Assembly: GCA_026393855.1 (NCBI GenBank)
Contig: JAPKZJ010000035.1
Coordinates: 1 to 52,657, forward strand
DNA: 52,657 bases
Direction: 5' to 3'
From: Candidatus Aminicenantes bacterium
Lineage (GTDB): Bacteria > Acidobacteriota > Aminicenantia > Aminicenantales > UBA4085
The translations under genes were made by a program, and so were the position numbers. Below the pieces are notes generated by a model. The model ran no database searches. It was not told where the DNA came from and worked only from the letters and a program-made list of their open reading frames with translations. Positions 1 to 7,856 of this stretch are shown piece by piece. The first letter of the stretch is position 1. Every line of letters begins with the position of its first letter.

Positions 1-242
1 AGCTCAACCGCGACCTCCTCTACTTGGCCGACGGCAAGGTCGTCGAGATCGAAGAGTCGACCGCCCCCGAGAATCTACCCGCGCCCGTCAAGCAGACCCT
101 AGCCAAGGACTTTGCCGGGGCCAAGGTGCTCAAGGCTGAAACCCTGACTAAGGCCGGCATCAAGTCGTTCGAGCTTACCCTCGAACTCAAGGGCAAGAAT
201 CTCGGGGTGGAGATCGACCCCCTGGGCAAGATCGTCAAATAA
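1..242 (+). CDS. C-terminal fragment of a small, possibly PepSY-like protein
   Basis: Only the last 79 codons lie in the window. The frame is open from base 3 to a TAA ending at 242, so the true start is upstream. The visible part has no membrane segment. It reads as a helix (APVKQTLAKDF) followed by alternating strands and ends LGVEIDPLGKIVK. Short helix-strand-strand units with a D-x-x-G-K-I ending are common in PepSY-like periplasmic domains, so that is the best guess, from pattern only. A perfect 15-bp hairpin follows at 276-313, so this is probably the last gene of its transcript. No gene name can be justified from a fragment. Confidence 0.5.
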   Translation, partial: LNRDLLYLADGKVVEIEESTAPENLPAPVKQTLAKDFAGAKVLKAETLTKAGIKSFELTLELKGKNLGVEIDPLGKIVK

Positions 243-275
243 CCATCCGTCCGGATGGCCTCGAATCACGCGGCC

Positions 276-313
276 CCGAGGGATCGGCCCAGAGACGCGG
301 GCCGATCCCTCGG
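276..313 (+). terminator. Perfect 15-bp stem-loop, probable 3' end of the first transcript
   Basis: Bases 276-290 and 299-313 are perfectly complementary over 15 bp with an 8-base loop. No T-run follows, so it is not a textbook intrinsic terminator. Its place, 34 bases after a stop codon and directly before the -35 of the tatA promoter, suggests it ends or insulates the upstream transcript. Confidence 0.5.
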
Positions 314-314
314 C

Positions 315-343
315 TTGACCGGGGGGACGCAAAGCACTATCAT
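315..343 (+). promoter_or_regulatory. Sigma70-type promoter for tatA-tatC
   Basis: TTGACC at 315-320 and TATCAT at 338-343 are 17 bases apart, matching the vegetative consensus at 5 of 6 positions in each box. Transcription would start near 350, about 23 bases before the tatA ATG. Confidence 0.6.
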
Positions 344-372
344 CATCGGGCTCCCCGAGAGCGCGAAAAAAC

Positions 373-636
373 ATGTTCGGTAACATCGGTATGCCCGAGA
401 TGATGATCATCATGGTCGTCGCTCTGCTCGTATTCGGCCCCAAAAAGCTCCCCGAGATCGGGCGCTCGGTCGGCAAAGCGATTCGCGAGTTCAAGAAATC
501 GACCGAGGAGATCAAGGATCGATTCGAGGAGCAGATCCGGGCCGACGATTTCAAGAGCATCCAGGCGGACATCCAGAAGGACATCCAGGACATCAAGGAC
601 GTGACGACGGATGAGGAAGGCAAAAAAATCACCTGA
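373..636 (+). CDS. tatA: Twin-arginine translocase subunit TatA/TatB
   Basis: This 87-residue protein is a pore-forming or receptor subunit of the Tat system, which exports folded proteins across the inner membrane. It has the family layout: a short N-terminal membrane helix (residues 7-21), the FGP hinge with KKLPEIGRSVG (about 21-34), then a charged amphipathic helix and an acidic/basic tail. Length is typical for TatA/TatE. The window holds one such gene next to tatC, so it may act as a combined TatA/TatB. It follows a good promoter at 315-343 and its last 26 bases overlap the start of tatC, which implies coupled translation. Confidence 0.92.
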   Translation: MFGNIGMPEMMIIMVVALLVFGPKKLPEIGRSVGKAIREFKKSTEEIKDRFEEQIRADDFKSIQADIQKDIQDIKDVTTDEEGKKIT

Positions 637-1387
637 CGAGATGACCTTCCTCGAACATCTCGAGGATCTCCGCAAGCGGCTGTTTCTCTCTTTCATCTCG
701 ATCTTCGTCGCCGTTCTGCCGGCCTATGCCTTCAGCAAAGAAATCTACCGGTTCCTGGCCCGTCCCCTGACCCAGTTCCTGCCCGAAGGCCAATCGATGG
801 CCTTCCTCAAGCTGACCGAGCCTTTCATGCTCTACATCAAGGTCTCGTTCATCACCGCCCTGTTCGCCGTCTCGCCGTTCATCTTCTATCAGATCTGGAA
901 GTTCGTCGCCCCCGGCTTGTACCAGAAGGAGAAGAAATACGTCTTCCCCTTCGTTCTCTTCACCTCGATCTTCTTCCTGGGCGGGGCGGCCTTCTCTTAT
1001 TACATCGCCTATCCCTTCGCCTGCCGCTTTTTCCTGGATATGGGAGCCGACTTCAAGGCCGTCATCACGGTCGAAGAATTTTTCGGCTTGACCGTCAAGA
1101 TGCTGGTCGGCGTGGGCCTCGTCTTCGAGATGCCCACCCTGATCTTCTTCCTGGCCCGCATGGGCCTCGTGACCTCGAAGTGGATGGTCAAGAACTTCAA
1201 GTACGCGGTGCTGGCGGTCTTCGTCATCGCCGCCGTCATCACCCCCTCGCCCGACATGGTCAACCAGACGATCCTGGCCGTGCCCATGCTGCTGCTCTAC
1301 ATCATCAGCATCGCCGTCGCTTTCCTGTTCGGGCGGGAGCGCAAGGACCGCAAGTCCCGCAAGAGCGACACCGCCCCGGCCGGCTGA
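611..1387 (+). CDS. tatC: Sec-independent translocase subunit TatC
   Basis: TatC is the six-helix membrane receptor that recognises twin-arginine signal peptides and works with TatA. The 258-residue protein opens with the conserved cytoplasmic motif MTFLEHLEDLRKRL (from residue 11), then the first helix. The block FKYAVLAVFVIAAVITPSPDMVNQ (about 197-220) is the typical TatC helix-5 region. The usual six hydrophobic segments can be placed. ATG 611 lies inside tatA. A second ATG at 641 matches the conserved N-terminus and is an alternative start. The tail is basic and cytoplasmic. Confidence 0.93.
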   Translation: MRKAKKSPDEMTFLEHLEDLRKRLFLSFISIFVAVLPAYAFSKEIYRFLARPLTQFLPEGQSMAFLKLTEPFMLYIKVSFITALFAVSPFIFYQIWKFVAPGLYQKEKKYVFPFVLFTSIFFLGGAAFSYYIAYPFACRFFLDMGADFKAVITVEEFFGLTVKMLVGVGLVFEMPTLIFFLARMGLVTSKWMVKNFKYAVLAVFVIAAVITPSPDMVNQTILAVPMLLLYIISIAVAFLFGRERKDRKSRKSDTAPAG

Positions 1388-1438
1388 GGCCCGCCCCGTG
1401 AACGCCAAGGCCCAGGGTGTCTTGTCGCGGGAGCGCCG

Positions 1439-1978
1439 ATGATTCGGAACCATCGCCTGATCGGCTTGACCGGAACCAACGGCTCCGGCAAGGGCGAGGC
1501 CGCCGCCTGGCTCCGCTCGCGCGGCTACGCCTACCTCTCGCTCTCCGACGTCATCCGGCAGGAGCTCCGCCGGGACGGCGTCGCCGAGACCCGCGACGCG
1601 ATGATCGCCCGCGGCAACGCCCTGCGCCGCGCCTTCGGGCCCGACGTCCTGGCCCGCCGGGTCCTCCTCCTGGCGACGGGGCCGACGGTCATCGACAGCA
1701 TCCGCAACCCTTCGGAAGTGGCCGTCCTGCGCCGGGAGGAAGGATTCATCCTGCTGGCCTTCGACGCACCCGCGGCCGTCCGCTTCGAGCGGGTCGGCCG
1801 GCGGGGCCGGGACGAGTCGGCGCTCGACCTCGAGGCCTTCCTCCGCAAGGAAGACGAGGAGCGGGGCTCGGACCCGGCCGCCCAGCAGCTCGACGCCTGC
1901 ATCGCCCTGGCCGACATCCGGATCATGAACGACGGCACCATCGAGGATCTGAAGCGACGCCTGAAGGAGGCCTTATGA
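1439..1978 (+). CDS. P-loop nucleotide kinase, UPF0200/dephospho-CoA-kinase-like
   Basis: This 179-residue protein is a small phosphotransferase-type ATPase. A Walker A motif TGTNGSGKG sits at residues 11-19. Later blocks (SLSDVIRQELRRDG, VIDSIRNPSEV, FERVGRRGRDES, IMNDGTIEDLKRRL) follow the order seen in archaeal UPF0200 proteins, which resemble adenylate and dephospho-CoA kinases. The substrate cannot be read from sequence. Its stop codon overlaps the start of a dCMP-type deaminase (ATGA at 1975-1978), which makes a deoxynucleotide monophosphate plausible. That is inference from the neighbour only. The protein is cytoplasmic. Confidence 0.75.
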   Translation: MIRNHRLIGLTGTNGSGKGEAAAWLRSRGYAYLSLSDVIRQELRRDGVAETRDAMIARGNALRRAFGPDVLARRVLLLATGPTVIDSIRNPSEVAVLRREEGFILLAFDAPAAVRFERVGRRGRDESALDLEAFLRKEDEERGSDPAAQQLDACIALADIRIMNDGTIEDLKRRLKEAL

Positions 1979-2484
1979 CCCCGCAACGCATTAGCAAGGG
2001 AGAGTACTACCTGGGCATCGCCCGCGAGGTCGCCCGCCGCAGCACCTGCTTCCGCCGCTCGCTCGGCGCGCTCATCGTCCGCGACGACCAGATCGTCTCG
2101 ACCGGCTATGTCGGGGCGCCGCGCAAGACCAAGGACAGCCTGGAGCACGGCTTCTGCCTGCGCGACAAGCTGGCCATCCCGCACGGCCAGCGCTACGAGC
2201 TCTGCCGCTCGGTCCACGCCGAGCAGAACGCCATCATCAACGCCGCCCGGGCGGGCGTCAGTCTCCTCGGCGGCGACATGTACATCTTCGGCAGCGAAGC
2301 CGACGGCGGAGCCCCGGTCAATGCCTTCCCCTGCTATATCTGCAAGAAGATGATCATCAACGCCGGTCTCGACCGGGTCGTCTGCTCCACGGCCGACGGC
2401 CGGTTCCTCGTCTTCCGGGTCGAAGATTGGGCCACCGCCTGGCGCGAAGGAGACATCCTCGATGACACCCACCAGTACGGATGA
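1975..2484 (+). CDS. Deoxycytidylate (dCMP) deaminase family protein
   Basis: The 169-residue protein belongs to the zinc-dependent cytidine/deoxycytidylate deaminases, which turn dCMP into dUMP for thymidylate synthesis. The zinc site is complete: HAE at residues 81-83 (His ligand and catalytic Glu) and P-C-x-x-C at C120 and C123. An extended loop with further Cys and His residues (C25, H58, C61) lies between the strand and the zinc site, as in ComEB/DCTD-type members. The start overlaps the kinase stop by 4 bases and the stop overlaps the next gene by 23 bases, so all three are co-translated. A divergent thymidylate synthase is encoded at 40479-41303. Confidence 0.88.
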   Translation: MTPQRISKGEYYLGIAREVARRSTCFRRSLGALIVRDDQIVSTGYVGAPRKTKDSLEHGFCLRDKLAIPHGQRYELCRSVHAEQNAIINAARAGVSLLGGDMYIFGSEADGGAPVNAFPCYICKKMIINAGLDRVVCSTADGRFLVFRVEDWATAWREGDILDDTHQYG

Positions 2485-4702
2485 TCGATCGAGCCGGACG
2501 AAACACCGCGTTCGCCGGGCAGCGCTGGCGTGTTTCGTCGGCGCCGGGCTGGCCTTTTTCGCCGCGGCCGGTCCCGCTCAGGAAATCCCCGCGCCGGCGC
2601 CCGCTGACGGCCCGCTCTTGCGCTTTCTCGGCCTGGCCGCCTCGCCCGAGTCGATCGACTATGTCGTCAACAAGACCCAGTTTCAGCTCCATACTCTGTT
2701 AACCGAACAGCGCCACCCCAAGACCTGGACCCTCAGCGAGAAGATCCGCACCGACACGGCGGCCGGGCTGCGCATGCTCCTGTCGGTGGACGCCGACGTC
2801 ACGGCCCGACTCGAGGCCCTGGCCGCCCAGCCACAGGCCCTGGACCAGTTGGCGGCCGAGGTCGGCAAGGCCTTGGCCGAGCGGCGCAAGATCTTCGTCT
2901 ACGGCTGCGGGGCCACGGGACGCCTGGCCAAGCAGATGGAAAGCAGCTTCTGGCGGCCGTTCTGGCGCCGGCTGAAGGCCGAGCCGAGCCTCTGGACCAA
3001 GGTCCGAAGCCGTCTCGACCCGGCCGTCGAGGAAGCCCTGATCGGCGAGATGACCGGGGCCGATCGGGCCCTGATCAGCTCGCTCGAAGGCTTCGAGGAT
3101 CTCCAGCTCATCGGCCGCCTCCAATTGAAAGACCGCGGGATCCTGCCGAACGACGTCGTCATCGCCGTGACCGAAGGCGGCGAGACCTCCTCCGTGATCG
3201 GCGCCGTCCTGGGCGCCCTGGATCAGGCCAAAGCCGGCCCGGCCTACACGCCGGAGGCGGCCCGCAAGCGGCTCTATTTCGTCTACAACAATCCTGACGA
3301 TAAGCTCCGCCCGTTCGAACGGAGCCGCAAGGTTTTGGAGGAGCCCGGCATCACCAAGATCAATCTGGCGACCGGGCCGCAGGCCATCACGGGCTCGACC
3401 CGAATGCAAGCTACGACGATCGAGACTTTCGTCATCGCTTCGGTCCTGGAGACCGCGGTCGAGAAGCTCCTGCGGCCGCTCCTGTCCAAGCGGGAGATGG
3501 AGGGGCTCGGATTCCGCCAGGAGACGACCCTGGCTGCCCGTTTGCGCGCCTTTGCGGCCATCCAAGCCGAGCTTCTGAAGCGGGCCCCGGCCATCGCCCG
3601 CCTGACCGATCTGGAAGCGGCGACCTACGAGAAGGGCCGCTTCTCCACCTATTTCGCCGAAAAAGGCTTGATCACGGTCTTCATCGACAGCACCGAACGC
3701 AGTCCCACCTTCCGGCTCTACCCGCTGGACACCGTCCGCGAGGCCCAGCGCAAGTGCTGGATCCAAGTCTGGACGGACGCCCCCGACGCTATAGCCGCCT
3801 GGAAGGCCTTCCTCGGTCGCCCCTTCCGCGGCCTCAAGCCGGATCTTTATAAGGTCCCGTTCGAGCAGCAGATCGAGGACGAGTTCCTGCGGGATAAAGC
3901 CCTGGCCAGCCTGGCCAAGGCGGGCGACGATCAGGCCGGCCTTTACGATTTTTCATTCGCCGGGACGAACGCCGCCCGCCGGGCGCCCAAGCACGGCGAC
4001 CTGGCCGTCTTGGCGCTCGTGGACCCCGAGCCGGCCGCTCTACTCAATCCTAACTCGGCATCCCGCCGCTTCCTCCAGCTCGGCTTGGCCAACGGCGGCG
4101 ATCTGGGGCTCATCCTGGTCCAGACGGCGGCCGGAACCACGACGGTATCGGCGGCCGATCTTTCATTCCTCAAGCCCGATCCCAAGAAGCAATCCGTCGT
4201 CACCATCCGGCTGACCGTCGATTCTTCCGATGATCCATTTGGCGTCCGAGCCCAGACGGCCCTCAAGATGCTCCTCAACGCCCACTCCACGGCCGTCATG
4301 GCCAAGCTGGGCAAGGTCGTGGGCAACACCATGACCAGCGTCAGCCCGTCCAACCTCAAGCTCATCGGCCGGGCCACTTATCTTGTCCAATCGCACGTCA
4401 ACGACGTCCTGGCCGGCCCGGGCTGGGTCAAGACCTTCGGCGCCCGCAAGCCCGTCGCCTACGGCGAGGCCAACGCCGTGCTCTTCGACGCCGTGGCCTT
4501 CTTTAAGGACAAGCCGCAGGAAGTCGGCCAGGCGGCGGAGGTGCCGGTCTCGATCATCCGGATTTTAGAATCCCTGCGCCGGAAGACTGCCCTTACTAAC
4601 GAGGAGGCTCTGGCGCTCTATAAAAAGATGGGATTAGCCAAGTACCTGGCCGAAGCATCGACCCCGTTGCCGGCCGAAGCGCCGGGTTCCCCGCGCGGCT
4701 GA
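2462..4702 (+). CDS. Exported MurQ-like SIS-domain protein with a large insertion
   Basis: This 746-residue protein carries the marks of N-acetylmuramic acid 6-phosphate etherase (MurQ). TEQRHP lies near residue 80; the sugar-phosphate loop KIFVYGCGATGRL is near 140, followed by a Glu in MESSFW; SLEGFEDL is near 210; TEGGETSS near 237; TGSTRMQATT near 308. The MurQ C-terminal block KLGKVVGNTMTSV reappears only near 617. Between about 350 and 590 there is an insertion of some 240 residues, making it more than twice the length of MurQ (about 300). The N-terminus has basic residues, a hydrophobic run and an A-G-P-A-Q cleavage-like site, so it looks exported, which is odd for an enzyme family that uses cytoplasmic sugar phosphates. 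The real substrate is unknown. ATG 2462 overlaps the deaminase gene. Confidence 0.7.
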   Translation: MTPTSTDDRSSRTKHRVRRAALACFVGAGLAFFAAAGPAQEIPAPAPADGPLLRFLGLAASPESIDYVVNKTQFQLHTLLTEQRHPKTWTLSEKIRTDTAAGLRMLLSVDADVTARLEALAAQPQALDQLAAEVGKALAERRKIFVYGCGATGRLAKQMESSFWRPFWRRLKAEPSLWTKVRSRLDPAVEEALIGEMTGADRALISSLEGFEDLQLIGRLQLKDRGILPNDVVIAVTEGGETSSVIGAVLGALDQAKAGPAYTPEAARKRLYFVYNNPDDKLRPFERSRKVLEEPGITKINLATGPQAITGSTRMQATTIETFVIASVLETAVEKLLRPLLSKREMEGLGFRQETTLAARLRAFAAIQAELLKRAPAIARLTDLEAATYEKGRFSTYFAEKGLITVFIDSTERSPTFRLYPLDTVREAQRKCWIQVWTDAPDAIAAWKAFLGRPFRGLKPDLYKVPFEQQIEDEFLRDKALASLAKAGDDQAGLYDFSFAGTNAARRAPKHGDLAVLALVDPEPAALLNPNSASRRFLQLGLANGGDLGLILVQTAAGTTTVSAADLSFLKPDPKKQSVVTIRLTVDSSDDPFGVRAQTALKMLLNAHSTAVMAKLGKVVGNTMTSVSPSNLKLIGRATYLVQSHVNDVLAGPGWVKTFGARKPVAYGEANAVLFDAVAFFKDKPQEVGQAAEVPVSIIRILESLRRKTALTNEEALALYKKMGLAKYLAEASTPLPAEAPGSPRG

Positions 4703-4735
4703 CCAGCCTCGGAAACAAGAGCAATTCTTTTCCGA

Positions 4736-4779
4736 CGCCGGCTCGTTTTAAGCTTCACTGCCGGCGATCGAATTTTTTT
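4736..4779 (+). terminator. Probable intrinsic terminator after the MurQ-like gene
   Basis: CGCCGGC (4736-4742) pairs with GCCGGCG (4761-4767) over 7 bp with an 18-base loop, followed within a few bases by seven T's (4773-4779). It lies between two convergent genes and would end the + transcript. Confidence 0.5.
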
Positions 4780-4792
4780 CCCGCCAAGGCAC

Positions 4793-5362
4793 TCATCTGC
4801 CCTTGGCCTCTTTGATCAGCCGGGCGTTGTTGTTTATGACAAAGGAAACCGTAAAGTTGGCGGCCGTGGACAGGATCCAGGCCAGAACTTTGTTTTGTTT
4901 ATAGAGGCGCTTGATCCCCCAATAAGAAAAGGCGGTAAGCCCGATCTTCGCGGCGGCGAAGGCCAAGGGGCTGTTGACGAACAGCTTAAAGACCGGGTTG
5001 CTTTCGGCCAGGGAAGGGTATTTGAGGGCTGCGGTCGTCGTCAGGTAATCGGCCAGGCTGAGGCCGACCCAGGCCGCCAACGAGACGTCGAACATGGTGT
5101 TGCCGACCGCCGAGCCTTTCGGGCCGCGATAAAGATAGCGGTGCCCCGGATCTCGCAATAACTGGTCGGGACGAAGGCTCGCGTCATTGGTACGGGGCTT
5201 GGGGGCAGGATCGGGGAAGAGATCGAGGAGGACCAGCGGCGAGCGGACGGTGGCCGGGAGCGGGGTTTCGAGGATTCGAGCCGCGGCGTTCGCCTGAAGC
5301 CCCCAAGCCGGGACCGTAGCCATGACGGCGACAATAATCAGGACGGCAATGGCGGTTTTCAT
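4793..5362 (-). CDS. Small exported/membrane protein, DUF5658-like
   Basis: A signal peptide or first membrane anchor (MKTAIAVLIIVAVMATVPAW) is followed by a polar Pro/Arg-rich linker of about 60 residues. Then come two or three hydrophobic segments containing D-Y-L-T-T-T, E-S-N-P-V-F-K and a C-terminal helix. The D...T...E-x-N-P pattern across membrane helices is like DUF5658 proteins, whose function is not known. I chose ATG 5362, which gives 189 residues and a clean signal sequence, over an in-frame ATG at 5449 that would add 29 hydrophilic residues. The gene stands alone, convergent with the MurQ-like gene. Confidence 0.65.
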   Translation of the reverse strand: MKTAIAVLIIVAVMATVPAWGLQANAAARILETPLPATVRSPLVLLDLFPDPAPKPRTNDASLRPDQLLRDPGHRYLYRGPKGSAVGNTMFDVSLAAWVGLSLADYLTTTAALKYPSLAESNPVFKLFVNSPLAFAAAKIGLTAFSYWGIKRLYKQNKVLAWILSTAANFTVSFVINNNARLIKEAKGR

Positions 5363-5589
5363 ATTCCAGGGTCCGGGGCTAGCGCTCTCACTATGGATAA
5401 TATCTGCAATATACGTGCCACGATTGAACGCAAGGCAAACCTTCCGCATTTAACGGAAGTCGTTCTATTTGGGTGAAATGCAAGTCATCCACGATCATTC
5501 CATCCCCCGGCCGAACCGACAGGAAAACCGGGAATCCCGCAAACAAGGATATTCTCGCGCGAAAACGGAAAAGAACCGAATATTTATTC

Positions 5590-6726
5590 TCAGCCGATGG
5601 GCGGGACGATAGGCCCAACCTGGCAAGGGCTGATCGAAGGCCGTCGCTCCCGCTTGGGAGCCCGCTTCTCGGGCTCGGAGTGGGGCTTGGCCGGCTGCGG
5701 ATAGGTGAAGATCTCGCCCTCGAAGTTCCGCATGACCACTTTCTCGTCGCTGATCGTCTGGACGTACTTGGGCAGGACGGGGATCTTGCCGCCGCCTCCG
5801 GGCGCGTCGATACAGTAGTAGGGCACGCCCAGGCCGGAGGTCCAGCCGCGCAGGGCTTCCATGATCTCGAGCCCCTTCTCCACTGTCGTCCGCAGGTGCT
5901 CGGTCCCGCTGACGTAGTCGGTCTGGTAGATGTAGTACGGCCGGACGCGGGCGATGAGCAGCTTCTGCATCAGCCGGCGCATGACCAGCGGATCATCGTT
6001 GACGCCCTTGAGCAGGACGGTCTGGCAGCCCAGCGGGATGCCGGCGTCGGCCAGCAGGCCCAGGGCCTGGTTGGCCTCGGGCGTCAGCTCGTCGGGGTGG
6101 TTGAAGTGGACATTGACGAAGAGCGGGTGGAACTTGCGCAGCATGGCCGCAAGCTTGGGGGTCACCCTCTGCGGCAGGAAGCAGGGTACGCGGGTCCCGA
6201 TGCGCAGGATTTCCAGATGGGGGATGGCCCGCAATTGGGTCAGGATCCATTCCAGGCGCGAATCGCTCAACATGAACGGGTCGCCGCCCGAGACGATGAC
6301 GTCGCGGATCTCGTCGTGAGCCCGGATGTAGGCCAGCCCGTTCTCGATGTTGCGGGGGCTGATTTTGGATGCGTCGCCGACCTTGCGCTTGCGGGTGCAG
6401 AACCGGCAGTACGCGGCGCAGCTGTGGGAGACCAGGAAGAGGCAGCGGTCGGGATAGCGGTGGACGATGCTGGGAACGGGCGAATCGTGATCCTCGGCCA
6501 GCGGGTCGGCGACCCCCGAGTGGGCGGCCAGTTCGGCCGGATCGGGGACGACCTGACGGTAGAGGGGATCGCCCTTGGTCTTGATCAGCCCCGCGTAATA
6601 CGGGGTGATCAGAGTCTTGAACTGGCGGCCGATCTTGCGGACCTCATCGATGTCCAGGTCGAACGCGGTCGCGATCTCGCCCGGCGTCCTTAAGCTGTTG
6701 CGTTGAATCTGACGCCAATCGTCCAT
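5590..6726 (-). CDS. kamA: Lysine 2,3-aminomutase family radical SAM enzyme
   Basis: The 378-residue protein has the radical SAM cluster motif C103-A-A-Y-C107-R-F-C110 and the PLP-binding lysine K314 in the glycine-rich loop DAPGGGGKIP. The two aspartates that hold the lysine substrate in clostridial KamA are present (D270 in YQTD and D308 in CIDAPGG). So it probably moves the alpha-amino group of L-lysine to C3, giving beta-lysine. It lacks the extra oligomerisation segments of the longest KamA proteins and ends in a basic Pro-rich tail of about 35 residues. A clear AAGGAG ribosome site precedes ATG 6726. It is the last gene of an operon with two ATP-grasp ligases, and no beta-lysine acetyltransferase (AblB) is nearby. 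EpmB-like action on EF-P is the main alternative. Confidence 0.88.
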   Translation of the reverse strand: MDDWRQIQRNSLRTPGEIATAFDLDIDEVRKIGRQFKTLITPYYAGLIKTKGDPLYRQVVPDPAELAAHSGVADPLAEDHDSPVPSIVHRYPDRCLFLVSHSCAAYCRFCTRKRKVGDASKISPRNIENGLAYIRAHDEIRDVIVSGGDPFMLSDSRLEWILTQLRAIPHLEILRIGTRVPCFLPQRVTPKLAAMLRKFHPLFVNVHFNHPDELTPEANQALGLLADAGIPLGCQTVLLKGVNDDPLVMRRLMQKLLIARVRPYYIYQTDYVSGTEHLRTTVEKGLEIMEALRGWTSGLGVPYYCIDAPGGGGKIPVLPKYVQTISDEKVVMRNFEGEIFTYPQPAKPHSEPEKRAPKRERRPSISPCQVGPIVPPIG

Positions 6727-6832
6727 TCTCCGACTCCTTACCCAATCGGCTTGCGATCGATCACCCGGTCATCCCCCGACCGGCAATCGCCGGGGATGCG
6801 GGCGATCTTAGAAAAATTCGAATCCGCGCGGA

Positions 6833-7855
6833 TCATGACATCCTCTTGCGGGCCTTGGCCTTCTCGATCATGTTCCGCCAGAAAGTCTTATAGTCGATCC
6901 CGGCCGCGGCCAGCCCGCGGGCGTAGCCCGCGTTGAGGCTGATGTCGGGGTTGGGATTGACCTCCAGGACATAAGGCCGGCCCTTCTTGTCGACCCGGAA
7001 GTCGACCCGGGCGTAGTCCCGGCATTCGCAGGCCAGAAAGGCTTTGACGGCCATTTCCTGGAGCTTCGTCTTCAAAGCCTCGTCGATGGCGGCCGGGCAG
7101 ACGGGCGGGGTGGCCTGGTAGAGGATGTCCTCGGTGTGCCACTTGGCCTCGTAGCTGCAGATCGGCGGCTGGCCCTCGGGCAGGCCGGTGAAATCGATCT
7201 CCGATACGGGCAGGGCCTCCGGCTTGTCGACGTCCATCACGGCGACATTGAATTCGCGGCCTTCGATGAACTGTTCGACGAGCACCGGCTCTTCGAAGAG
7301 CTCCAGGATCCGGGCCACTTGCTTGCGCAGCGACTCTTCGTCCCGGACCACGGAGTCGGGGTGGATGCCCAGGCTGGCGTCCTCGGTGTTGGGCTTGACG
7401 ATCAGCGGGAAGGGCAGGTCGATCTTCTGGTCGATCGCGTCGATCAGCACCGCCTGCGCCGTCGGCAGGCTGCTCGACTTGAGCACGGCCTTGGTCTTGA
7501 ACTTGTTCAGGCAGAGGGCCAGGGTGCGCGAGTCGTTGCCGGTGTAGGACACTCCGAGCAGCTCGAAGGCCGCCGCCACGTTGGCCTCGAGCTGGGGATG
7601 GCCGAGGAAGGCCTCGCACAGGTTGATGACCACGTCGGCGTTGAGCGTCTTGAGCCGCTGCAGGAAGTTCATGAAGCTCTTCTGCAGGCTGATGATGAAG
7701 GCCGAATAGCCCAGCTCGGTGACGGCCGTCAGGACTTCCTTGGCCGTCTGCTCGACGGACTCCTCCGAGGGGCGGTCGACCTTGCGGCCCGTCAGCGGGT
7801 CGTAGCCGTTGTAGGCGATGCCCACCAGAATGCGCTTGTCTTTCATGGCCGACAT
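6833..7855 (-). CDS. D-alanine-D-alanine ligase-type ATP-grasp protein (second of a pair)
   Basis: This 340-residue protein has the ATP-grasp layout of D-Ala-D-Ala ligases. FPLIVKPNTEDASLGI carries the ATP-binding lysine and a flexible loop; VEQFIEGREFNVAVM is the central strand-turn; VDFRVDKKGRPYVLEVNPNPDIS holds the Mg2+ ligands (Asp, Glu, Asn). Such enzymes join a carboxylate to an amine through an acyl phosphate. The first substrate loop differs from true Ddl proteins (D-A-S-L-G instead of E-G-S-S-x-G), so it need not make D-Ala-D-Ala. Only one base separates it from the upstream ATP-grasp gene (TGACATG), so it is translated by coupling. A second ATG nine bases inside is an alternative start. 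kamA follows 106 bases later. Confidence 0.85.
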   Translation of the reverse strand: MSAMKDKRILVGIAYNGYDPLTGRKVDRPSEESVEQTAKEVLTAVTELGYSAFIISLQKSFMNFLQRLKTLNADVVINLCEAFLGHPQLEANVAAAFELLGVSYTGNDSRTLALCLNKFKTKAVLKSSSLPTAQAVLIDAIDQKIDLPFPLIVKPNTEDASLGIHPDSVVRDEESLRKQVARILELFEEPVLVEQFIEGREFNVAVMDVDKPEALPVSEIDFTGLPEGQPPICSYEAKWHTEDILYQATPPVCPAAIDEALKTKLQEMAVKAFLACECRDYARVDFRVDKKGRPYVLEVNPNPDISLNAGYARGLAAAGIDYKTFWRNMIEKAKARKRMS

Positions 7856-7856
7856 G

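Noticed and set aside
5473-6693. 406-codon + strand frame opposite kamA
   Set aside because: Shadow of kamA, whose cluster cysteines, PLP lysine and ribosome site are on the minus strand.
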